The notes beneath the pieces are model-generated. The model was given only the letters and a program-made list of their open reading frames with translations, was not told the DNA's origin and did no database searches. From the NCBI GenBank assembly GCA_934394855.1, contig CAKRRH010000039.1, positions 1 to 8,510 on the forward strand: a DNA stretch of 8,510 bases, written 5' to 3'. This document shows positions 1 to 5,873 of the stretch, piece by piece. The translations under genes and the position numbers were made by a program. This stretch comes from an uncultured Eubacteriales bacterium. GTDB lineage: Bacteria > Bacillota > Clostridia > Oscillospirales > Acutalibacteraceae. The stretch's first letter is position 1. Every line of letters begins with the position of its first letter.

Positions 1-75
1 CGGTTTGATTGCCGTTATCGTACACCCCTTGAAACGAGTTTTTGTTCAGAAAGTGAGATAGTTAGGATAGCGTAA
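1..75 (+). pseudogene. Possible C-terminal tail of a transposase (partial, enters from left edge)
   Basis: Frame 1 is open from the window edge to TAA at 73-75, giving 24 residues that begin RFDCRYRTPLETSF. The arrangement of basic and aromatic residues followed by a TPxE motif resembles the C-terminal end of IS30-family transposases (typically K-x-L-x-[WY]-[KR]-T-P-x-E-x-F), although the spacing here is two residues too long. Twenty-four open codons are not significant by themselves. It could equally be non-coding DNA. The call depends on sequence left of the window. Confidence 0.22.
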
Positions 76-88
76 ATTGAACAAAAAC
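38..88. repeat. 11-bp perfect inverted repeat with 29-bp spacer
   Basis: GTTTTTGTTCA at 38-48 is exactly complementary to TGAACAAAAAC at 78-88. A near copy of the left arm (GTTTTTTGTTCG) recurs as a direct repeat at 113-123. The arms are AT-rich and no T-run follows, so this is a poor intrinsic terminator. It could be a protein-binding site or an end structure of a decayed insertion sequence. The stop codon of the possible transposase tail (73-75) lies in the spacer. Confidence 0.5.
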
Positions 89-219
89 GGTTGTGGATTC
101 ATTAAGAGGTAAGTTTTTTGTTCGTCCTATTATAAGTTGTTTGTATATTTAGAAGTAGGTTGTATTGTTTTGCACTAAATAATTAAAAAATGCCATAAAT
201 AAAGTTTTTTAAGGGGAGT

Positions 220-255
220 GTGAGGGGTGCTTTTTTACAAAAAAGCACCCCTCAC
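220..255. terminator. Perfect palindrome downstream of the lipoprotein gene, possible terminator
   Basis: GTGAGGGGTGCTTTTTT at 220-236 and its exact complement at 239-255 form a 17-bp stem around a 2-nt centre. The GC-rich part is at the base and the A/T part at the apex. It begins 23 bp after the stop of the leftward lipoprotein gene, the usual place for a terminator. Neither strand has a T-run directly after the stem, so the termination role is inferred from position. It could instead stabilise the 3' end of the transcript. Confidence 0.5.
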
Positions 256-278
256 AAATAATAATATTCTTATAACCA

Positions 279-1862
279 TCAATTATCTTCTTTTTTGATT
301 GAAGAAAAGTCGACATAACTGCCGGAGGCGCTGAATATTGCGTTATTGACGGAATCGCTCATGCAGCAAAATTCGGGTTCGCAGAAAAGCGGCAACGCAT
401 AATAATCATCGATCAATGACTGCTCGGCTGATTTCATCTGCTCACAGCATTTTGAAATGTCGTCGCTGATGTTTGCAAGTTTTGAGTTGAAATCGGAGAA
501 TCCCAGCATACTCAGGGTTTCAAGCGAATCATATGCCGTGCCGGTGACGGTCGTGATCGGCACGATTGCAGCATTTATCTCGCCGCTTTGCAGCTTTTGA
601 AGAATCGTGTCTGCGTCCGTTTCCTCGGCATTTATAAATGCATTCAGTTCATTTTGCCATTGCGACACGATCAGCCCCGCACTCTTTTTCACATCATTGT
701 CACCGCTCGGATAATATAGCGTGTAGTCCGAATATTCAAGCGGTGATTCGGACTCGGATTTGATCTCTTTCATCAGATTTTGCGCCGTTTTTTGGTCATA
801 ATCCGCAAGTTTAAGCTCGCCCGCCGTCTTGCGATAGTTTTCATCGCCCTCGACAGCCGAAATTGGAATCAGCGATGCCGATTTGTCGTAATATTCGGGC
901 AAATTTAACTGAATCGCCTCTAAATTTGTGTCGATCATGAGCGCTCGCCGAAGCTTTTTCGGCATATTTTTTGAAAACAGCATTACATAGCTTGTGTTGT
1001 AAAATGTCTGTTTTTTATAGCCGTCATCGAGCGTGCTCGCATAATCTCCCGAAAGAATCCCCATGTTTATGTCGTCGCTTGAGAGCGAATCGCTGATCGT
1101 TTGGTAATCTCGTGAGAATAAAAGCGAAACCGACGCAGGCAGTGCCTTTTCTCCGTTATATTCGGAAAATCTGCTGAGAGAGAGATAATTGTCCTCATTG
1201 TTCCATTTTTTAAGATAATATGCGCCGTTGCAAAGCACCGAGTCGCCGTCTAATCCGTATTTTCCGTTGGTCGAATCGAAAAACGCCTTGTTGCAGGGCA
1301 TTGCTACGGCATGACACAGAGTTTTGAGAAAGTTATGGTCGGGTCGATTGAGTGTGATTTCAACCGTTTTGCTGTCCTTTGCGACAACGCCGAGCTTTTT
1401 CGGCGACATTTTGCCGCTTGCAATGCTTTTTGCGTTTTTAATGCTGTATAAAAGTCCGACAAACGGCGCTTTGGTTTCTGGCAAAACCGCACGGGTGAGT
1501 CCAAAGACAAAGTCATCCGCCGTAACATAAACCTTGTTTTCCTCATCATCTGTCGCCCAAAGCATATTTTCGCAAAGCGTAAAGGTATATGTAAGTCGGT
1601 CGTCAGACACCGTGTAGCTTTGTGCCGCTGCCGGTTTCGGTTTGCCGTCTTCGCCTTGCTTCATCAGCCCGTCAAATAAATTTATCACCGCGGTTATCTC
1701 GCCCGATGTGCTTGCGAGCTGCGGGTCAAGCGTTTTAATGTCGGCGGTCGTGCTAAATGTTATTGATTTTTTGGTATAATCGGTCACACCGCATGAGCTT
1801 AAAAATATCGAGCCGATTATTGCAATTATAAATATTAAACAGAGTGATCTGCGTAGTTTCAA
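279..1862 (-). CDS. ABC transporter substrate-binding lipoprotein, OppA/DppA-like (SBP family 5)
   Basis: This 527-residue protein resembles extracytoplasmic peptide-binding proteins of the OppA type, which deliver oligopeptides to an ABC permease at the outer face of the membrane. Residues 1-24 are a lipoprotein signal: basic MKLRR, a hydrophobic stretch, then the lipobox LSSC with Cys24 as the lipidated residue. The start of the mature domain (LDPQLASTSGEITAVINLFD, about 45-64), the W-x(n)-TADDFVFGLTRAVLP block (about 102-128) and the length all fit the family. The start is TTG at 1862-1860: an in-frame TAG lies two codons upstream and no other start precedes the signal peptide. GGGA at 1869-1872 is a plausible ribosome binding site. 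The gene lies 40 bp after cca with no clear promoter between, so the two are probably cotranscribed. No permease or ATPase genes are in view, so it is an orphan here. The ligand is unknown, and nickel or sugar binding cannot be excluded. Confidence 0.88.
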   Translation of the reverse strand: MKLRRSLCLIFIIAIIGSIFLSSCGVTDYTKKSITFSTTADIKTLDPQLASTSGEITAVINLFDGLMKQGEDGKPKPAAAQSYTVSDDRLTYTFTLCENMLWATDDEENKVYVTADDFVFGLTRAVLPETKAPFVGLLYSIKNAKSIASGKMSPKKLGVVAKDSKTVEITLNRPDHNFLKTLCHAVAMPCNKAFFDSTNGKYGLDGDSVLCNGAYYLKKWNNEDNYLSLSRFSEYNGEKALPASVSLLFSRDYQTISDSLSSDDINMGILSGDYASTLDDGYKKQTFYNTSYVMLFSKNMPKKLRRALMIDTNLEAIQLNLPEYYDKSASLIPISAVEGDENYRKTAGELKLADYDQKTAQNLMKEIKSESESPLEYSDYTLYYPSGDNDVKKSAGLIVSQWQNELNAFINAEETDADTILQKLQSGEINAAIVPITTVTGTAYDSLETLSMLGFSDFNSKLANISDDISKCCEQMKSAEQSLIDDYYALPLFCEPEFCCMSDSVNNAIFSASGSYVDFSSIKKEDN

Positions 1863-1902
1863 AATCTATCCCGTTCCCTTAGTTTATTTTCTACTTATTT
1901 TA

Positions 1903-3078
1903 TCATCTTTCGAGCCTTTTTGCAATATCGCAAAGCGTTTGTTCATCATTTATCTTTGGATTTTTCCAAACCTCTTGCTGCAGTGCCTTCATAACCCTGC
2001 CGACAGCCTCTCCGTGAATGCCGATTTCGCACAGCTTTTTGCCGTTTATCTTCATTTCGTTTAGGAAAATCGGGTCGTTCATGATTTCGTGATACAGTGT
2101 TTTGCAACCGCTTATATCATTGTCAAAAAGCACTTGCGCCGCACTCAGCAAATGTTCGAACATTTCACGGTCGGCGGTGTTTATCATTGATTTGATTGCA
2201 ATATCACTCGCATTTGCAAGGGTATGAACATTATTTAGCCGCTCGCAGTACCAAATTACTCTTTTTTTCGTTTTGTTGTCGGTTTTGAGCGATGTACATA
2301 CACTCTTTGGGTCAGCGCCGCATAGAATGATGAGTGACGACAGGCGAATGTCGAGTCGGTTTTCGGCTTTGTTTAAGCGGTCGCTGTCTTTGATTGATGA
2401 CAGCCCATATTGTTTAAGCCCGCCCGAATTTATCAGCGGTGCGATTATTTTCGGATTTTGACCGACAAGCAGTTTACATAATTCTTGATTTATTCGTTCA
2501 GCGCTAATGTTGTAAAGCAAATTTGACATTTTAAGAGCGGCTTTTTCGGTTTGCGCCTCGATTTTAAACTCAAGCTGTGAGCAAAAGCGATATGCTCTCA
2601 TTATTCTGAGTGCGTCCTCATCAAATCGCCGATATGGGTCGCCGACGGCACGGATAACGCCGTTTTCAAGATCAGTTAAGCCGTTTGATATATCAATTAT
2701 TTTGCCGCTGTGATCAAGCGCCATTGCATTCACGGTAAAATCACGGCGCAAAAGATCCTCCTCAATTTTTTTTGCAGGCAACACCCCGACAGGGTGGCGG
2801 TGGTCGATATATTCGCCGTCGGTTCTCATTTGAGTGATCTCGACAGGCTCACCGTCGGATAATACTGTCACGGTGCCGTGCTTGATCCCGGTGTCAATCG
2901 TTTTATCGAATATTTCCTTGATTTTTTCGGGGTCTGCGCTTGATGTTATGTCATAATCATGCGGCGTTTTGCCCATTAACATATCGCGCACACAGCCGCC
3001 GACCAAATATGCGTCAATGTCGTTATTTTTCAGTTTGAAAAGCACATCTTTTATGTTTTTCGGTATTGTAAAGCGCAT
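1903..3078 (-). CDS. cca: CCA-adding tRNA nucleotidyltransferase
   Basis: This enzyme builds or repairs the 3'-CCA end of tRNAs from CTP and ATP without a template, in the cytoplasm. The 391 residues match class II nucleotidyltransferases of the Bacillus type in length. Visible motifs are YLVGGCVRD (24-32, the GG-x-x-RD nucleotide-binding motif), HDYDITSS (40-47, with D41 and D43 as the likely metal-binding carboxylates), RRDFTVNAMA (111-120), and DPYRRFDEDALRIMRAYRF (147-165, the motif family associated with base selection). The C-terminal half is divergent and helical, and I see no HD phosphohydrolase motif. The ATG at 3078-3076 has AAAGGA (3088-3093) nine bases upstream and a promoter just beyond. 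A poly(A) polymerase of the same superfamily is the main alternative, but in Bacillota this form is usually the CCA enzyme. It heads a transcript that also carries the lipoprotein gene. Confidence 0.93.
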   Translation of the reverse strand: MRFTIPKNIKDVLFKLKNNDIDAYLVGGCVRDMLMGKTPHDYDITSSADPEKIKEIFDKTIDTGIKHGTVTVLSDGEPVEITQMRTDGEYIDHRHPVGVLPAKKIEEDLLRRDFTVNAMALDHSGKIIDISNGLTDLENGVIRAVGDPYRRFDEDALRIMRAYRFCSQLEFKIEAQTEKAALKMSNLLYNISAERINQELCKLLVGQNPKIIAPLINSGGLKQYGLSSIKDSDRLNKAENRLDIRLSSLIILCGADPKSVCTSLKTDNKTKKRVIWYCERLNNVHTLANASDIAIKSMINTADREMFEHLLSAAQVLFDNDISGCKTLYHEIMNDPIFLNEMKINGKKLCEIGIHGEAVGRVMKALQQEVWKNPKINDEQTLCDIAKRLER

Positions 3079-3110
3079 CAGCCTTTGTCCTTTGTCATGT
3101 GATATATTTT

Positions 3111-3138
3111 AATATAACATATTTTTGAGAAAAAGCAA
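3111..3138 (-). promoter_or_regulatory. Promoter for cca (sigma-A type, extended -10)
   Basis: On the minus strand, TTGCTT (3138-3133) and TATATT (3116-3111) are separated by 16 bp. A TG one base before the -10 makes an extended -10. Transcription would start near 3104, leaving a leader of about 26 nt that contains the AAAGGA ribosome binding site. The -35 lies only about 30 bp from the murC -10 on the other strand, so the two promoters are nearly back to back. Confidence 0.6.
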
Positions 3139-3169
3139 ATTACTTGTTTATTTTTTATCTATTTTGCGT

Positions 3170-3175
3170 TATAAT
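3170..3175 (+). promoter_or_regulatory. -10 element for murC
   Basis: A consensus TATAAT at 3170-3175 is followed 29 bp later by the ribosome binding site of murC. The -35 is weak: TTGTTT at 3144-3149 is 20 bp away, and TTTATT at 3147-3152 is at the optimal 17 bp. The predicted RNA start near 3182 lies downstream of the alternative upstream start at 3144, which supports the TTG at 3219 as the true murC start. Confidence 0.6.
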
Positions 3176-3218
3176 GATAACAATAAGATATATCAATTTA
3201 GAGTCGGAGGTCTTGACT

Positions 3219-4604
3219 TTGAAAAATAAAACAGAAACCGATAAATTGCTTGAAAGTGTAAGGCGGGTGCATATGATCGGTATCGGCGGTTCGGGAATGT
3301 ATCCGATTGCCGAAATTTTGCATGAAGAGGGCTATGAGCTGACAGGCTCTGACAATAATGAAACCGACACGCTTAAAAAGGTGCGTGCAATGGGCGTGCC
3401 CGTTACAATGGGTCATTTTGCGGAAAATGTCAAGGGCGCTGAGCTTGTAATATATTCTGCGGCGATAATGAAAGATAATCCGGAGCTTGTTTCGGCTCGT
3501 GAACTAAAAATCCCGACAATGGAGCGAAGCTATGCGCTCGGTGCGCTGACCCGCAACTATGACGATGTGATCGGAGTTTGCGGAACGCACGGAAAAACCA
3601 CCGTTTCGTCAATGATCGCTCATGTGCTGATAAAGGCAGGATTTGACCCGTCGTGTGTAATCGGAGGCAGACTGCCGTTGATCGATTCAAACGGAAGAGC
3701 CGGAAAAAGCGAAATCATGGTCTGCGAGAGCTGTGAATATGTTGACACGTTTCTAAAGCTGTCGCCCGATGTTTGCGTTTTGCTGAATGTTGACCGTGAT
3801 CATATGGAATATTTCAAAACGCTTGACCGACTTAAACAGTCGTTTCATCAATTTGCAAACAGCGCAAAGCTGTGCATTGTAAACGGTGATGACGAAAACG
3901 CAATGGACGCAGTAAAGGACATTGACACTAAAAAAATCACCTATGGCACGGACGATAAATGCGACTATTTTGCCGCAAACATAAAATATGCTCACAAATC
4001 GGCAGGGGAATATGACCTAATGCATGACGGCAAGGTTCTCAGTCATATCACAGTCAGCGTTCCCGGCAGACACAACATATCAAATTCGGTTGCGGCGTGT
4101 GCGGCGCTGATTGAAACAGGAGTTTCACCTGATGATGTTGCAAAATATCTTGCGGATTTTCACGGCGCAGGCAGACGGTTTGAGATTCTTTACAAGAAAA
4201 ACGGAATCACAATCGCAGACGACTATGCTCATCACCCGAAGGAGCTCGAAGTAACGCTCAATGCGGCTATGGATATGGGATATAACAAGGTCTATGCCGT
4301 TTTTCAGCCGTTCACTTTCTCAAGAACAAAGATGTTGCTTGACGATTTTGCAAGAGTGCTTCAGATTCCCGATGTTTGCGTTCTTTCGCCGATCATGGGC
4401 TCAAGAGAGATCAACACCTATAACATATATTCCGAGGATTTGGCGGCAAAAATTCCGGGGTGCGTTTTGCGTGAGGATTTTGAGCAGATCGCCGACTATA
4501 TCGTTGAAAACGCAAAGAGCGGCGACCTTGTAATCACGCTCGGCTGCGGCGATATATATAAAGCGGCGAAAATCATGATAAAAAAGTACGAAAATCTTAA
4601 ATAA
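3219..4604 (+). CDS. murC: UDP-N-acetylmuramate--L-alanine ligase
   Basis: MurC is a cytoplasmic ligase that adds L-alanine to UDP-N-acetylmuramic acid with ATP, the first peptide-forming step of peptidoglycan synthesis. The N-terminal UDP-binding domain opens with HMIGIGGSGM (18-27). The ATP-binding P-loop is CGTHGKTT (121-128), followed by the E170-S-C-E motif and NVDRDHMEYF (190-199). The C-terminal Mur domain carries DDYAHHP (334-340), characteristic of MurC/Mpl enzymes. I chose TTG at 3219: GGAGG (3206-3210) is eight bases upstream, and the resulting 461 residues match the family. The frame is open back to 3144, but that extension contains the promoter. Mpl is the main alternative, but the length and motifs fit MurC better, and few Bacillota have Mpl. 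It is divergent from cca, and the next gene has its own promoter. Confidence 0.95.
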   Translation: MKNKTETDKLLESVRRVHMIGIGGSGMYPIAEILHEEGYELTGSDNNETDTLKKVRAMGVPVTMGHFAENVKGAELVIYSAAIMKDNPELVSARELKIPTMERSYALGALTRNYDDVIGVCGTHGKTTVSSMIAHVLIKAGFDPSCVIGGRLPLIDSNGRAGKSEIMVCESCEYVDTFLKLSPDVCVLLNVDRDHMEYFKTLDRLKQSFHQFANSAKLCIVNGDDENAMDAVKDIDTKKITYGTDDKCDYFAANIKYAHKSAGEYDLMHDGKVLSHITVSVPGRHNISNSVAACAALIETGVSPDDVAKYLADFHGAGRRFEILYKKNGITIADDYAHHPKELEVTLNAAMDMGYNKVYAVFQPFTFSRTKMLLDDFARVLQIPDVCVLSPIMGSREINTYNIYSEDLAAKIPGCVLREDFEQIADYIVENAKSGDLVITLGCGDIYKAAKIMIKKYENLK

Positions 4605-4630
4605 TTCGGCTTTATTTTGGAATATGACAC

Positions 4631-4649
4631 AGTCAATTTGTAATTGACT
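4631..4649. promoter_or_regulatory. Palindrome overlapping the -35 box, candidate operator
   Basis: AGTCAAT (4631-4637) and ATTGACT (4643-4649) are a perfect 7-bp inverted repeat around TTGTA. The right arm contains the TTGACT -35 box of the next gene, a typical repressor-binding geometry. The same palindrome is followed by four Ts and could be a weak terminator for murC. I favour an operator, with no knowledge of the protein that would bind. Confidence 0.4.
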
Positions 4650-4672
4650 TTTCAGGGTAAAACTGATATTAT
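4644..4672 (+). promoter_or_regulatory. Promoter for the 87-residue unknown gene
   Basis: TTGACT (4644-4649) and TATTAT (4667-4672) are separated by the optimal 17 bp. The start would be near 4679, with a leader of about 25 nt that includes the GGAGG ribosome binding site. The gene is therefore probably transcribed independently of murC. Confidence 0.7.
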
Positions 4673-4703
4673 AAATATGATCTCATTTAAGGAGGATTTT
4701 ATT

Positions 4704-4967
4704 ATGCGTGAAAAATTGAAATTGCATGACATTGATGTTGCCGATTTCATCAAAACCGTTGATTCCTGCAAGGGCAACGTTTTTCTTGAAACAGAAGAGG
4801 GCGACTGTCTTAATCTTAAATCAAAGCTTTGCCAGATTGCGGGGCTTACTACTCTGATCAAAGGCGGAATTATCGTCGAGGCGTACATTCGCTGTGAAAA
4901 TCCCGAAGATGAATCAAAGCTTTTCAGATTCAATCTTTACAAGGAAGTACCCGGAAAAGATAAATAA
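4704..4967 (+). CDS. Conserved-looking 87-residue cytoplasmic protein of unknown function
   Basis: The gene is well supported by ATG at 4704 with GGAGG (4691-4695) eight bases upstream, its own promoter, and a terminator 18 bp after the stop. The 87-residue product has no signal peptide or membrane segment and is mildly acidic, with three cysteines (C22, C35, C43) and a fourth at C64. The order is an N-terminal helix-like part (DVADFIKTVDSCKG, 11-24), a strand (NVFLETEEG), a helix-like LNLKSKLCQIAG (36-47), a strand (IIVEAYIRC, 56-64) and a charged end. This order and the LKSKLCQIAGL segment vaguely recall HPr-like folds, but the phosphorylatable histidine site is absent. I have an unverified memory of small clostridial proteins of this kind being named 'polyA polymerase' without basis. 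I assign no function. The upstream in-frame start at 4644 is rejected because it overlaps the promoter. Confidence 0.8.
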   Translation: MREKLKLHDIDVADFIKTVDSCKGNVFLETEEGDCLNLKSKLCQIAGLTTLIKGGIIVEAYIRCENPEDESKLFRFNLYKEVPGKDK

Positions 4968-4984
4968 TCACATGAACGCAAAAG

Positions 4985-5013
4985 ACCGCACATTCACCGT
5001 TTGTGCGGTTTTT
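4985..5013 (+). terminator. Intrinsic terminator after the 87-residue gene
   Basis: ACCGCACA (4985-4992) pairs with TGTGCGGT (5002-5009) across a 9-nt loop, and a run of five Ts (5009-5013) closes the structure. The stem is preceded by AAAAG, so it may act weakly in the other direction too. It ends 40 bp before the next ATG, and I see no clear promoter in that gap. Confidence 0.88.
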
Positions 5014-5053
5014 CGGCAGTTTTGCTGTGTTTAAATGAAAGGAAATGAATTAA

Positions 5054-5806
5054 ATGCCGACTGATAATTCAAATGCATTGCCGTTTGTGCCGAACGATAC
5101 CAAAAATCTGACGATCACAACAGACTACGGCACATTTGCAAGATACCCCGTAAAAACTCATGTAATCATGGATACCGACAATATGCCCGATGTTTTGGAC
5201 AAATATCTCACAGGCTATTTGCAGGCGGATGACTACATCTTCATCAGCGAAAAGATCGTCGCAATCACACAGGGACGAGCTTTCCCGGTTGATGAGATCA
5301 AACCCGGCTGGTGGGCTCGCACTCTTTCAAAATTTGTATATAAAACGCCTTATGGAATCGGTCTCGGAATGCCCTGCACAATGGAGCTTGCAATTCGTGA
5401 AATCGGCTTGCCGAAAATCCTTTTTGCGTCATTTTGCTCGGCTGTGACGAAATTATTCGGAATCCGCGGCGTGTTCTATCGCATCTTGGGTGAAAAGGCA
5501 AGAGCGATCGACGGTCCGTGTGACTGCACGATCCCGCCATATAACCACTACGCAAAGCTTGCTCCGGACAAGCCTAATGATGTCGCAAAACAGCTTTCCG
5601 AGCATATGGGCGTGAAGGTTGTTGTAATTGATGCAAATGACCTCGGAGTTGAGGTCCTCGGCCGTTCGGATATGGACAAAATCGAAATCGATTTTTGCAA
5701 GCAGGTTTTCAAGGACAATCCGCTTGACCAGTCGGCTCAGCAAACTCCGCTCTGCATTGTAAGACGGGTTAATGATGAAGCAGACGGCGAACAGGCTGAG
5801 AAATAA
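5054..5806 (+). CDS. Coenzyme F420-0:L-glutamate ligase-like protein
   Basis: The 250-residue cytoplasmic protein resembles CofE/FbiB-type ligases, which add glutamate to F420-0 with GTP. Supporting segments are RYPVKTHVI (30-38), a substrate-binding-like ISEKIVAITQGR (64-75), GIGLG (101-105), IDGPCDC (152-158), DANDLGVEVLG (193-203) and the C-terminal DNPLDQSAQQTP (221-232). The latter two are typical of the shortened clostridial relatives. ATG at 5054 is used with AAAGGA (5038-5043) ten bases before it. An earlier ATG at 5045 is in frame but is stopped by TAA two codons on. Most Clostridia are not known to make F420, and no F420 genes or F420-dependent enzymes are in this window, so the real substrate is unknown. 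The gene sits alone between two terminators, with no evident promoter of its own, so partial readthrough from upstream is possible. Confidence 0.8.
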   Translation: MPTDNSNALPFVPNDTKNLTITTDYGTFARYPVKTHVIMDTDNMPDVLDKYLTGYLQADDYIFISEKIVAITQGRAFPVDEIKPGWWARTLSKFVYKTPYGIGLGMPCTMELAIREIGLPKILFASFCSAVTKLFGIRGVFYRILGEKARAIDGPCDCTIPPYNHYAKLAPDKPNDVAKQLSEHMGVKVVVIDANDLGVEVLGRSDMDKIEIDFCKQVFKDNPLDQSAQQTPLCIVRRVNDEADGEQAEK

Positions 5807-5828
5807 AAATAATATATTGCATAAATTT

Positions 5829-5859
5829 AAGCCATATCGGAAACACCGATATGGCTTTT
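5829..5859. terminator. Convergent terminator between the F420-ligase-like gene and the kinase gene
   Basis: AAGCCATATCGG (5829-5840) and CCGATATGGCTT (5846-5857) form a perfect 12-bp stem with the loop AAACA, followed by TTTT (5856-5859) on the plus strand. It lies 22 bp after the ligase stop and 16 bp past the end of the leftward kinase gene. On the minus strand the stem is followed by AAATTT rather than a T-run, so it should work best rightward. Confidence 0.88.
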
Positions 5860-5873
5860 GTTATTGTTATTCA

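Noticed and set aside
3144..3218. Upstream extension of murC to 3144
   Set aside because: The extension contains the TATAAT promoter element, has no ribosome binding site, and lengthens MurC beyond its conserved N-terminus. TTG 3219 has an ideal GGAGG eight bases before it.
4644..4703. Upstream extension of the 87-residue gene to 4644
   Set aside because: It begins on the -35 box itself and has no ribosome binding site. ATG 4704 has a perfectly placed GGAGG.
5014..5053. Promoter for the F420-ligase-like gene between the terminator and its ATG
   Set aside because: Only a poor TTTAAAT-like element is present, with no matching -35, so I could not support a call.
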